Positions 6,762-14,234 of a DNA stretch of 17,350 nucleotides are shown here, piece by piece. The translations under genes were made by a program, and so were the position numbers. The notes under the pieces are model-generated. The model was not told the DNA's origin and searched no databases. It saw only the letters and a program-made list of their open reading frames with translations. Every line of letters starts with the position of its first letter. Within the stretch, counting starts at the first letter, position 1. Origin of the DNA: Limnohabitans sp. (GTDB lineage: Bacteria > Pseudomonadota > Gammaproteobacteria > Burkholderiales > Burkholderiaceae_C); assembly GCA_018883305.1 (NCBI GenBank), contig VEQI01000025.1:1-17350 (forward strand), given 5' to 3'.

Positions 6762-7916
6762 TCACTGACGTGACGGTCGCTGCGAGAACGTCTTGCCGAA
6801 CACACCTTCTGCGATGCGGTTTTTCAGCATCTCGATGGAGCCCCCGGCAATCATCCAGCCACGTATCCGGCGTAGGCAGTACTCCACCAGCGCTTCCTGG
6901 CTGAAGCCCATGCCACCCATGACCTGCATGGCCTCGTTGGCGGCGAACCAACCGGCTTCATTGCAAGCCAACTTGGCCATGGCCGTGCTTTGTGCGGAAG
7001 GCAAGCCATGTTCACCCTCTAGGGCCGCACGGTACAGCAGCAATTGCGCCTGCTCCAATTTCATCCAGGCATCCGCAAATTTCCACTGCAAGCCTTGAAA
7101 CTCACACAACTCGCGGCCAAACTGCTTGCGTGTCAGCGCGTGTTCGCGGGCAATGTTGAACGCATGCCTTCCCACGGCCAATGAGCGAGAAGCATTGCCC
7201 AGTCGCTCCACGTTGAAGCCGGAAATCTGTTTCTTGAACCCGCCGGGCCCCAACAGCAAGTTGCTGGCAGGAATGCGTGCATCCTCAAAATACAGTTGTG
7301 CCCACTGCTCCCCGTTCATGAAGGAAGCCGGTTGACCTACCGTGAAACCAGGTGTCCCCCGCTCTACCAGTACCGAACCAATGCCGTCCAGGCCCGGACC
7401 AAATCGGACATAAATCAGGAACACGCCCGCCTCAGGACTGTGGGTGGAGAAAACCTTGCTGCCGTTGATGATGTAGTGATCGCCCTCTTGGCGTGCGGAG
7501 GTTTTCAACTCGGTCACGGCCGAGCCAGCATCGGGCTCGGTCATGCCCAGCGAAATGAGTTTTCGCCCGCCCAGCAAATCTGGCAAAAACCGTTTTTTCT
7601 GTTCAGGCGTGGCGTACTCGACGAACGTTCGGATGGGGCCAAAGTTGCCAGCCTGCACAATGTCCGCACTCTTGGGACACACCAGTGCAACTTCTTGAAT
7701 GGCCAGCACCGCGTGCATCAGCGTTCCACCCTGCCCGCCATCTTCCTCTGAAAACGCAATGCCCAGCAGCCCCTGCTTGGCCAACATTTGAGCCGTTTCC
7801 CACGGGTATTCCGGCGAATGCGCACGCTTCAACGCACCATCAGCCAACTGTTCTCTTGCAAATCGGCGCACCGAATCGGCAAATGCCTGATGCTCTTCAC
7901 TCAGATTGAAATCCAT
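6762..7916 (-). CDS. Acyl-CoA dehydrogenase family protein
   Basis: FAD-dependent flavoprotein of 384 residues, expected to oxidise an acyl-CoA at the alpha-beta bond and pass electrons to ETF. Three family domains are recognisable: N-terminal helical (about 1-120), central beta with LGMTEPDAGSAV (123-134) contacting flavin, and C-terminal helical with TRKQFG (262-267) and VMGGMGFSQEALVEY (332-346). Where most members have the catalytic glutamate in a Y-E-G-T motif near the C-terminus, this one has IAGGS (356-360). A glutamate is found instead at 237 in NVERLG, matching the position used by isovaleryl-CoA dehydrogenase (LERLV). Start is ATG at 7916 with GGGGA a few bases upstream. Single-gene unit, divergent from the MmgE/PrpD gene. 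Related non-oxidising family members cannot be excluded. Confidence 0.88.
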   Translation of the reverse strand: MDFNLSEEHQAFADSVRRFAREQLADGALKRAHSPEYPWETAQMLAKQGLLGIAFSEEDGGQGGTLMHAVLAIQEVALVCPKSADIVQAGNFGPIRTFVEYATPEQKKRFLPDLLGGRKLISLGMTEPDAGSAVTELKTSARQEGDHYIINGSKVFSTHSPEAGVFLIYVRFGPGLDGIGSVLVERGTPGFTVGQPASFMNGEQWAQLYFEDARIPASNLLLGPGGFKKQISGFNVERLGNASRSLAVGRHAFNIAREHALTRKQFGRELCEFQGLQWKFADAWMKLEQAQLLLYRAALEGEHGLPSAQSTAMAKLACNEAGWFAANEAMQVMGGMGFSQEALVEYCLRRIRGWMIAGGSIEMLKNRIAEGVFGKTFSQRPSRQ

Positions 7917-8092
7917 ACGTCCCCAACGACAGGTTGTTCACTTCGGCGATGTTCGCTGATTTTTCAACGATGATGAGCGGGCATTGTCTCATTCGGGATG
8001 TTCATTTCGTGGTCTCGTCGTCACAATGCACAGAGGTCCGATGTCTCGACCGATTTTGCCAGCCGTCTTGAAATCCCTTCTCGAAACACACC
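7917..8092. promoter_or_regulatory. Divergent intergenic region between acyl-CoA dehydrogenase and MmgE/PrpD genes
   Basis: This 176-bp gap must hold both promoters. I see no convincing -35/-10 pair on either strand. It contains a near-perfect direct repeat, TGTTCACTTCG at 7935-7945 and TGTTCATTTCG at 7999-8009, and a third TGTTCG at 7950-7955. These may be regulator half-sites, but the evidence is slight. Confidence 0.35.
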
Positions 8093-9418
8093 ATGACTGC
8101 CCTTGAAGTATTTGCCGCTTACGGTGCTCAACCCGGCGACCAGGCCCTGCAAGCAGATGTCCTGCATCATGCCAAACGAGCCGTGGTGGACTGGTATGCC
8201 GCGTTGTTGCCAGGTGCGGTGGAAGCACCTGCCACCCTGCTGGAGCAAGCCTATCTAGAAGACCTGGATCGAGGCCAGGCACGTCTGGCGCTGGGACGAT
8301 CGGCCACCGCGCGTACGGCAGCCCTGATCAATGGCACGGCCGCTCACACGGTGGAAGTGGACGACATCTTCAAAGATGCCATCTATCACCCCGGCGCCCC
8401 CACCATCGCGGCCGCCTTGGCCGCCGCACATGAAACTTCCGCCAGTGGTCTGCAGTTTTTGAAAGCGGTTATCGTCGGCTACGAAATCTCCACCCGCATT
8501 GGCACGGCACTGGGGCGTGCGCACTACAAGTTCTGGCACAACACGGGCACGGTCGGCACGTTTGGAGCGGCTGCCGCGGCCGCTTCCTTGTATGGACTGT
8601 CTGCCACTCAGTTCACCCATGCCCTGGCCACGTCAGCCACCTTTGCGGCGGGTCTGCAACAGGCGTTTCGCATGGACTCCATGTCCAAGCCCCTGCACTC
8701 CGGCCGCGCGGCGGAGGCCGGTCTGGCTGCGGCCCAAATGGCACGCGCCGGTGTCACAGGCTCACTCGATGTGCTGGATGGTGAAGCAGGTCTGGGACAC
8801 GCCATGAGCAATGGACCTGACTGGGCACCTGTGCTCGCCACGTTGGGTCACACTTTCAACATCACGCGCATGACCTTCAAGAACCATGCTTGCTGCGGCC
8901 ACACCTTCGCGGCCATTGATGCAGCACAGGAATTGCAGTCGCGTCTGCAGGCCACGGCGCAAGATGTGGAGCGCATTGATGTGGGCACCTATGGGCCTGC
9001 GCTGGAAGTGGCGGGCAACGCACAACCACAAACGGCGGCTGAGGCGCGCTTCAGCCTGCCCTTTGTGATTGCCAGTGCCTTGGTGCATGGCAGCGTCCGT
9101 CTCGCGGCCTTCTCGGCTGAGCGCTTGCAAGACCCGCAGGTCCGCGCATTGATGCAGCGCATTCACCTGAATGTGGACGCCGAGGCGGATGGCAAGTTTC
9201 CTGGTCAGCGCTCCGCGCTGGTTCACATGAAGCTACGCGACGGCACGGTGGAAAGCTATCTGCAGCCCCATCGCAAAGGTGACCCTGACCTGCCGTTGAC
9301 GGACAATGATCTGGACAGCAAGTTCATGGAACTGGTCCAGCCGGTATTGGGTGACAAGCCTTCTGGTGAGTTACGCCAGCAATTGTGGCAATTGGAAACA
9401 CTGCCGCGCATGCCTTGA
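8093..9418 (+). CDS. MmgE/PrpD family protein
   Basis: Protein of 441 residues in the MmgE/PrpD family, which includes 2-methylcitrate dehydratase, cis-aconitate decarboxylase and iminodisuccinate epimerase. Members act on tricarboxylic or dicarboxylic acids without a metal cluster. Family marks: acidic pair and histidine in VEVDDIFKDAIYHPGAPT (87-104), FWHNTGTVGTFGAA with His149 (147-160), SMSKPLHSGRAAEAG with Lys199 and His202 (196-210), and NHACCGHTFAAIDA (264-277). These correspond to the conserved His and Lys residues lining the active site in studied members. Start is ATG at 8093; the ribosome binding site is weak. The gene is convergent with the receptor operon, with a hairpin between them. 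PrpD is unlikely to be the precise function, as no prpB/prpC is present; substrate open. Confidence 0.85.
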   Translation: MTALEVFAAYGAQPGDQALQADVLHHAKRAVVDWYAALLPGAVEAPATLLEQAYLEDLDRGQARLALGRSATARTAALINGTAAHTVEVDDIFKDAIYHPGAPTIAAALAAAHETSASGLQFLKAVIVGYEISTRIGTALGRAHYKFWHNTGTVGTFGAAAAAASLYGLSATQFTHALATSATFAAGLQQAFRMDSMSKPLHSGRAAEAGLAAAQMARAGVTGSLDVLDGEAGLGHAMSNGPDWAPVLATLGHTFNITRMTFKNHACCGHTFAAIDAAQELQSRLQATAQDVERIDVGTYGPALEVAGNAQPQTAAEARFSLPFVIASALVHGSVRLAAFSAERLQDPQVRALMQRIHLNVDAEADGKFPGQRSALVHMKLRDGTVESYLQPHRKGDPDLPLTDNDLDSKFMELVQPVLGDKPSGELRQQLWQLETLPRMP

Positions 9419-9425
9419 AACGCAC

Positions 9426-9457
9426 CGTGCTTTCAAATGACCACCTTCGAAAGCACG
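9426..9457. terminator. Hairpin between convergent genes, likely bidirectional terminator
   Basis: CGTGCTTTC (9426-9434) and GAAAGCACG (9449-9457) form a perfect 9-bp stem with a 14-base loop, in the 52-bp gap between the ends of the MmgE/PrpD gene and the last gene of the receptor operon. No T-run follows on either side, so it is not a canonical intrinsic terminator, but position and symmetry favour a shared transcript end. Confidence 0.5.
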
Positions 9458-9470
9458 ATGCGACATACCC

Positions 9471-10454
9471 TCACTCTGCCTTCAGCCCCAGCGACTGCGC
9501 CAGACGCACATACGACTTCACATCGTTGGTCAGCAACTTTTGAAAGGCCTGGCCGCAAGTGGCCTGTGGGTCCAAACCCAGGGCTTTAAACTTTTCCACG
9601 GCGACCGGTGACGCCAGATAAGACTGAATGGATTTCTCCATCGCCTGAAGCGCCGTGGCGGTGATGCCTGAAGGTGCCATCAGGCCGTACCACGCATCCG
9701 CGCTGTAGCCCGGCACACCCAACTCCTCAAAGGTAGGAACGGCGGGCAACTGCGGATGACGTTTCGGACTGGCGATGGCCAGGATGGTGAGCTTGCCCGA
9801 TTTGGCGTGTGACAGCACTGAGCCCAGCGTGGCAAATGAGGCGTCCAGTTGACCGCCCAGCAGATCTGCCACGATCTGGCTGGAACCTTTATAGGGCACA
9901 TGCGTCATCTTCACACCGGCGATTTGACCAAACGCCTCGCCCGCGAAATGACTGGAACTGCCAATGCCGGAGGAACCATAGGTGATGGACTCGGGTGCGG
10001 CCTTGGCCTTCTGAATGAACTGGGCCAGGGTCTTGGTGGGCATGGAAGCGCCAATCACCAACACCGTGGGCGACACCACAAAGGTGCAAATCGGTTTGTA
10101 CGAGTTAACCGCATCAAATTTCACGCGCGACTGATACAGCGCGGGAATCATGGAATGGTTGGTGGCCGCCACCAGGAAGGTGTGCTGGTCGGTGGCGTTC
10201 GCCACCGCTTCAGCGGCGATGATGGAGTTCGCCCCCGGCTTGTTGTCCACTATCACGGGTTGCCCCAGGTCATGCGTGGCCTGCTCCGCGAAGGCACGTG
10301 CCACGATGTCGGTGGGACCGCCCGCAGAAAATCCCACCACCAGCTTGACCGGCTTGCTGGGCCATGTGGCTTGTGCAAGTACTGGCTGGGCCACACTTAG
10401 CCCCAGCGCCAGCAGACCGAGCCACCCACGGATGACGGTCGTGAAGTCGATCAT
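9471..10454 (-). CDS. Bug/TctC-family tripartite tricarboxylate transporter substrate-binding protein
   Basis: Periplasmic solute receptor of 327 residues. A signal peptide is evident: hydrophobic core about 8-22, probable cleavage after VLA (27). The mature protein opens with WPSKPVKLVVGFSAGGPTDIVAR, the Bug family's ligand-loop region, in which GGPTD supplies the conserved aspartate. Other family marks are MTHVPYKGSS, ADLLGGQLDASFA and PAVPTFEELGVPGY. The loop reads FSAGG instead of the YPPGG or FPAGG of the three other receptors here, so its ligand pocket may differ. Start is ATG at 10454, overlapping the stop of the upstream receptor (ATGA). It is the last gene of the seven-gene unit. Ligands of this family are mostly carboxylates; this one is unknown, and no TctA/TctB gene is in the window. 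Confidence 0.9.
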   Translation of the reverse strand: MIDFTTVIRGWLGLLALGLSVAQPVLAQATWPSKPVKLVVGFSAGGPTDIVARAFAEQATHDLGQPVIVDNKPGANSIIAAEAVANATDQHTFLVAATNHSMIPALYQSRVKFDAVNSYKPICTFVVSPTVLVIGASMPTKTLAQFIQKAKAAPESITYGSSGIGSSSHFAGEAFGQIAGVKMTHVPYKGSSQIVADLLGGQLDASFATLGSVLSHAKSGKLTILAIASPKRHPQLPAVPTFEELGVPGYSADAWYGLMAPSGITATALQAMEKSIQSYLASPVAVEKFKALGLDPQATCGQAFQKLLTNDVKSYVRLAQSLGLKAE

Positions 10455-11425
10455 TGCTTATCGAACCCCGTGTCTGCAGCCACCTTGCCCCACAGCGTGG
10501 TGCTCTCGTGCAATTTTTTAGCAAAGGTGGCGCTGTCCCAGAACCCAGCCTCGGCGCCAATGCCGTCCGCATAGGCACGCATGTCCGCAGAAGCCATGGC
10601 CGTGGCAAGCTCACGCTGCAAACGGTTCATCACTTCTGTGGGCACATTTTTGGGTGCCCACAGGCCCGTGAAGTTGATGACGCCAAAGCCCTTGATGCCG
10701 GACTCATGGAAGGTGGGTACCTGAGGCAAGGCGTTCAAACGCTTGTCTCCAGACACCGCCAGCAACTGCATGCTGCCACTCTTGACCTGTCCCATCACCC
10801 CCGGCGTGGAGGCCACCTGAAACTCCACCACACCGCCCAGCACGGCCGCGGTGGCTTCACCTGCGCCTTTGAAAGGCACGTGCATGAACTTGACGCCACT
10901 GGCCACGCCCAAGGCCTCGCTGGTGAAATGCGGGGCAGAGCCCGGACCGCCTGAACCATAGGACACTTTACCGGGATTGGCTTTGGCCGCTGCCACCAGT
11001 TCGTTGATGGTTTTGTAGGGGCTGCCTGTCTTGACGGCCACCGTCATGGGTGCAAACATGAAAGCGCCCACAGGTTGCAAATCATGCGCCCAATCAAAGG
11101 GCAGCTTTTTGAAAATGTGCGGCAACAAGGCGTAGGTGGTGTCGTTGGCCACCAGGGTGTAGCCGTCCGCGGCAGACTGCGCCACCTGCGAAGCACCGAT
11201 GGTGCCCGTGGCACCCGCCTTGTTTTCCACGAAGAAGCTCTGACCGGTCTGCTGGGTGAGATGCTGTGCGATCTTTCGGGACACCGCATCCACGGCACCA
11301 CCCGGCGGATAAGGCACCACAATTTTGACGGGCTTGGCCGGCCAGGCCTGCGCGCCAGCATCCAGCGTCACCCCCAGCCATGCGGCAAATGCAAGAACCC
11401 CAGCAATAGAACGACGATTCAACAT
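10451..11425 (-). CDS. Bug/TctC-family tripartite tricarboxylate transporter substrate-binding protein
   Basis: Periplasmic receptor of 324 residues with a signal peptide (Arg4-Arg5, hydrophobic core about 7-20, probable cleavage after AGA at 25). The family opening WPAKPVKIVVPYPPGGAVD is followed by FMHVPFKGAGEATAAVLGG and ALPQVPTFHESGIKGF. Two ATGs stand side by side at 11428 and 11425. The strong AGGAGG (minus strand, 11431-11436) lies only 2 bases from the first and 5 from the second, so I chose the second. A 95-bp leader separates it from the cyclase gene upstream and holds a hairpin. It overlaps the next receptor gene by 4 bp (ATGA), so two receptors are made from coupled translation. 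The sequence is clearly diverged from its neighbour, so this is not a recent duplication. Confidence 0.9.
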   Translation of the reverse strand: MLNRRSIAGVLAFAAWLGVTLDAGAQAWPAKPVKIVVPYPPGGAVDAVSRKIAQHLTQQTGQSFFVENKAGATGTIGASQVAQSAADGYTLVANDTTYALLPHIFKKLPFDWAHDLQPVGAFMFAPMTVAVKTGSPYKTINELVAAAKANPGKVSYGSGGPGSAPHFTSEALGVASGVKFMHVPFKGAGEATAAVLGGVVEFQVASTPGVMGQVKSGSMQLLAVSGDKRLNALPQVPTFHESGIKGFGVINFTGLWAPKNVPTEVMNRLQRELATAMASADMRAYADGIGAEAGFWDSATFAKKLHESTTLWGKVAADTGFDKQ

Positions 11426-11430
11426 CATGA

Positions 11431-11436
11431 CCTCCT
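11431..11436 (-). promoter_or_regulatory. Strong Shine-Dalgarno AGGAGG of the third receptor gene
   Basis: AGGAGG on the minus strand is the best ribosome binding site in the window. Its distance favours the second of the two tandem ATG codons (11425) as start. It suggests that this receptor pair is translated more strongly than the enzymes before it. Confidence 0.6.
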
Positions 11437-11457
11437 AGTTAGTCCAGACGAATACCC

Positions 11458-11474
11458 GCCGTCTTGATGACGGC
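11458..11474. repeat. Intercistronic hairpin, perfect 6-bp stem
   Basis: GCCGTC-TTGAT-GACGGC forms a perfect 6-bp stem with a 5-base loop in the leader between the cyclase gene and the receptor pair. No T-run follows on the minus strand, so it is not a standard terminator. It may stabilise the downstream mRNA, attenuate read-through, or be a protein site. Confidence 0.4.
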
Positions 11475-11520
11475 AGCTCATTTGACAGATTCCAATTTCA
11501 ACCATTGCGCAAACCAGCGT

Positions 11521-12588
11521 TCAAACCGTGGCAATGGGCGTGGCAGGCGAGCCCACAGCACCCGGCAACCGTAAGGGCGGCGCCGTCAGTAAAAAACGCG
11601 AGCGATGGTGCTGGCGCAACCACAGGGCCAGCTCGGTGAGATACCACAGCTCACCCAGATGAATGCCATGCTTGAACAGGCAATGCTCATGCAAGGGCAA
11701 GCGGGGCTGACGCATGGGGGTGGGTGTCATCAGTTTGGGACCCACAAACTCCACGGCAGGGTTGTCCGCAATCAGGCAGGCCAGCCTGGAGTCCGTGATC
11801 CAGTTCAGCAACTTGCCATCGCGGCCGTCCAGGCCACTGCCGGTCTGATGCAACTGGGCCACGTCCGGCTGGCGATTCATGCTGAGCAAGGTGTCGGCAA
11901 AGCCGGTGTGCAGGCACACCATGTCACCGCTTTCCACCTGCACCTGATCGGCCTCCAGCATCTTCATCAGCGCGTCATAGCCCACGGCCACGCGTTGTCG
12001 GCCCACATGACGCTCTAGGTCGATCATCACGCCACGACCCTGCGCACCATGTTCAGCCAACAAGGCGATGCTCAAGGCCCCCGCATAAGAATCGGGGTAG
12101 CGTGCCCAGGGCTCAGGGTTTTGAGTGTCTTCGTGGCCAGGACGAATGTCCTCACCGGCGCGAAAGCCGTTGTAGAACACCGCCTCCTCCACGCCGTCAC
12201 CATCTGCATCGAAGTGTGAGCCCACATGCGCAAAGCTGTCCCACTGGGTGGAGTACTGCAGGCTCATCAATAGCACATCATCGTTCACAACGTCCGTGAG
12301 GTCCGGGTCTTCGCTTTGATATGACCAGCAAAAGCCCTGTTCGCCCGCGCTCTTGCCATCACGCACCACGCTGTACAAACGGGGCGGAATACGGCGTGGG
12401 TTGAGCATCTGTCCACCGGGATAGTCCAAAGGCAAGGACAGACAAATGGTTTTACCCACCTTCACCTCGGCCACGCCTTGACGAACTTTTTCCTCCGTGA
12501 CCAGGTTCATGCGGCCGCGTTGATCGTCCGCACCAAACTCACCCCAGCTGCTGCCTGGCGGTGCCTGGGTCCATCGTTGCTGGGTCAT
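11521..12588 (-). CDS. Cyclase-family (kynurenine formamidase-like) metal-dependent hydrolase
   Basis: Protein of 355 residues in the cyclase/kynurenine formamidase-like family (PF04199), which hydrolyses amide, ester or lactone bonds using a divalent metal. The metal motif H-x-G-x-H-x-D appears as HVGSHFD (His121, His125, Asp127), preceded by QYSTQWDSFA and followed by the DADGDG stretch (127-132) seen in the long subfamily. Later marks are VMIDLER (187-193), VESGDMVCLHTGF (218-230), LPLHEHCLFKHGIHLGELW (297-315) and PLRLPGAVGSPATPIA near the end. It is longer than true kynurenine formamidases (about 210 residues), so that reaction is unlikely. Start is ATG at 12588. The upstream dehydrogenase gene ends 32 bp before it, so it belongs to the seven-gene unit. 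Substrate unknown. Confidence 0.83.
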   Translation of the reverse strand: MTQQRWTQAPPGSSWGEFGADDQRGRMNLVTEEKVRQGVAEVKVGKTICLSLPLDYPGGQMLNPRRIPPRLYSVVRDGKSAGEQGFCWSYQSEDPDLTDVVNDDVLLMSLQYSTQWDSFAHVGSHFDADGDGVEEAVFYNGFRAGEDIRPGHEDTQNPEPWARYPDSYAGALSIALLAEHGAQGRGVMIDLERHVGRQRVAVGYDALMKMLEADQVQVESGDMVCLHTGFADTLLSMNRQPDVAQLHQTGSGLDGRDGKLLNWITDSRLACLIADNPAVEFVGPKLMTPTPMRQPRLPLHEHCLFKHGIHLGELWYLTELALWLRQHHRSRFLLTAPPLRLPGAVGSPATPIATV

Positions 12589-12620
12589 GACGGTCTCTAC
12601 TCTGCGTTAGACATTCGGCC

Positions 12621-13538
12621 TCAGCCGTTCAACACGGCCAGCACGTTTTTGGCGGCGCCCACGCCCATGTTGACGTAGGCATCGCTGGTCACACCCCCGA
12701 TGTGCGGGCTCAACAGAATGCGTTCCTCACCTTGGAAGATGTGTGGTGCGGCAAATGGTTCCACCGCAAAACTGTCCAGCCCGGCCATGCCCACTTGGCC
12801 AGATTGAATGGCGGCCAGCAAGGCTGCTTCATCGATCAACCCACCACGAGCCGTGTTCACCAGGATCACCCCTGGTTTGCACGCGGCCAGCGTCTGTGCA
12901 TTCACCATACCCTTGTTCTCAGGGGTGAGCGGGCAATGGAAGGAAATGACATCGGACGCTTTCCAGATGGTTTCCAGCGGCACCGTCGTGATGTACTCGG
13001 GCAGATCACTGGCGTACGGGTCAAAGCCCAGCACCTGCATGTCCATGGCGTGCGCCATGCGGGCAAATTTTCGGCCAATGGCGCCCAGGCCCACGATGCC
13101 CACCGTCTTTCCGTTGAGCTCGATGCTTTTGTGCGTGGCCTTGTCCCAGTGACCTGCGTGCATGCGTGCATTCAGTTTCACGATGGACTTGGTGCAGGCC
13201 AGGGTCAACGCCAGCGCTTGCTCAGCCACCGCGGCAGCGTTGGCACCCACAGCAGCGCGCACTTCAATGCCACGCGCTTTCGCGGCGTCCTTGTCGATGG
13301 TGTCCGTGCCGCTGCCATGTTTGGAGATGACACGCAGCGAAGGAGCGGCATCCATCACGGCCGCACCCACGGCACCATAACGCACAATGATGGCTACGGG
13401 ATCATGCTGCTTGCAAAGCTGAATCAAATCGTCTTGTTGCGGCGTCTTGCCCGCATACACCACGGTGAACCCCTGCAGTAAATCCAGCGCCTGTGCAGCC
13501 AGATCCGAGCCGGTGACAATCAAGGCGGGTACGCTCAC
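12621..13538 (-). CDS. D-2-hydroxyacid dehydrogenase (NAD-dependent, PGDH-like)
   Basis: Cytoplasmic oxidoreductase of 305 residues interconverting a 2-hydroxyacid and a 2-oxoacid. The Rossmann motif is GLGAIG (150-155), with Asp173 in GFDPY at the end of the next strand, which favours NAD over NADP. The family's catalytic triad is present: Arg231 in NTARGG, Glu260 in FAVEP, and His279 in LSPHIGG. KHGSGTDTID (73-82) is the substrate-loop region seen in phosphoglycerate dehydrogenase-like members. No ACT domain, so it is not a regulated SerA. Start is GTG at 13538, overlapping the aldolase stop (GTGA), with GGGAGAG upstream; the frame is open to 13592, but that part lies inside the aldolase gene. 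Tight coupling with the RraA gene suggests that the two enzymes act in sequence. Confidence 0.88.
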   Translation of the reverse strand: MSVPALIVTGSDLAAQALDLLQGFTVVYAGKTPQQDDLIQLCKQHDPVAIIVRYGAVGAAVMDAAPSLRVISKHGSGTDTIDKDAAKARGIEVRAAVGANAAAVAEQALALTLACTKSIVKLNARMHAGHWDKATHKSIELNGKTVGIVGLGAIGRKFARMAHAMDMQVLGFDPYASDLPEYITTVPLETIWKASDVISFHCPLTPENKGMVNAQTLAACKPGVILVNTARGGLIDEAALLAAIQSGQVGMAGLDSFAVEPFAAPHIFQGEERILLSPHIGGVTSDAYVNMGVGAAKNVLAVLNG

Positions 13539-14215
13539 AGGGTCTCTCCCTGCTTCAGAACACCGGCGGCCACCAGCGATGCTTGCAGCCACGAGGCAGC
13601 CGTGTTGCCTTCCTTGATCTGGGCAATGCGCTTGGCCTCGTCTTCCACCTTTTTGTGCGCCACGGGAATCAGACCGGCCAGCTTCTCGCGCTCCACGACC
13701 ACCACGCCATCGGCGTCGGCCAGCACGAAGTCGCCCGGGTTCACGGTCACGCCGCCACAGCTGATGGGGTGTCCGATACGACCACCGACGTTCTTGGTGG
13801 GACCGTTGGGATTGGTGCCCACCGAGAAGACGGGGTAATCCATCTCGTCGATTTCCAGGCTGTCACGCGCAGCGCCGTCGATGATCACGCCGGCAATGCC
13901 CAGTTGCTTGCAGGCCGTCATCATGATGGTGCCCATCAGTGCCGCCGTCTGATCGCCCTTGCCGTCAATGACCAGCACATCGCCGGGCTTGGCCAGGGAA
14001 ATAGCCGCATGAATCATCAGGTTGTCGCCTGGGCGCACTTCCACGGTGAAGGCAGGACCGGCCACTTGCATGCGCGGACGCAAGGCCTGGATGCGGCCAT
14101 GCATGGCGCCACGACGCCCGGCCACATCGGCCAGGATGGCGGCTTGAAAACCAGCGGCCTGCTTCACCAGCTCGGGGGAAACACGGGGAAAGTCTTTGAT
14201 GATGTCTTGGTTCAT
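13535..14215 (-). CDS. RraA-family aldolase/decarboxylase (HMG/CHA aldolase-like)
   Basis: Protein of 226 residues in the RraA-like family. Catalytic members are 4-hydroxy-4-methyl-2-oxoglutarate / 4-carboxy-4-hydroxy-2-oxoadipate aldolases that also decarboxylate oxaloacetate. Others inhibit RNase E, but those are shorter (about 160 residues). Marks seen: VRPGDNLMIHAAI (60-72), PGDVLVIDGKGD (77-88), GVIIDGAARD (109-118) with the Arg117-Asp118 pair that binds substrate and metal in studied aldolases, then PVFSVGTNPNGPTKNVGG and VNPGDFVLADADGVVVV (158-174). The length and the R-D pair favour an enzyme. Start is ATG at 14215 with AGGA about 8 bases upstream; the frame is open to 14260, but that part overlaps the preceding receptor gene. 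It follows that gene by 19 bp and overlaps the dehydrogenase gene by 4 bp. Confidence 0.87.
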   Translation of the reverse strand: MNQDIIKDFPRVSPELVKQAAGFQAAILADVAGRRGAMHGRIQALRPRMQVAGPAFTVEVRPGDNLMIHAAISLAKPGDVLVIDGKGDQTAALMGTIMMTACKQLGIAGVIIDGAARDSLEIDEMDYPVFSVGTNPNGPTKNVGGRIGHPISCGGVTVNPGDFVLADADGVVVVEREKLAGLIPVAHKKVEDEAKRIAQIKEGNTAASWLQASLVAAGVLKQGETL

Positions 14216-14234
14216 GGAACGTCCTAGAGAAAAA

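Noticed and set aside
9849..10400. Plus-strand open frame of 183 codons opposite a receptor gene
   Set aside because: It is a shadow of the Bug receptor, whose signal peptide and family motifs are intact on the minus strand.
12702..13481. Plus-strand open frame of 259 codons opposite the hydroxyacid dehydrogenase
   Set aside because: The opposite strand carries all catalytic and NAD-binding motifs of the dehydrogenase. The antisense translation is low in recognisable structure.
13539..13592. N-terminal extension of the hydroxyacid dehydrogenase
   Set aside because: It lies inside the RraA gene. The GTG at 13538 has a ribosome binding site and a 4-bp overlap, and gives the usual protein length.
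13583..14227. Plus-strand open frame of 214 codons opposite the RraA-family gene
   Set aside because: Same pattern of a His/Gly-rich shadow frame; the minus strand has conserved family motifs and a ribosome binding site.
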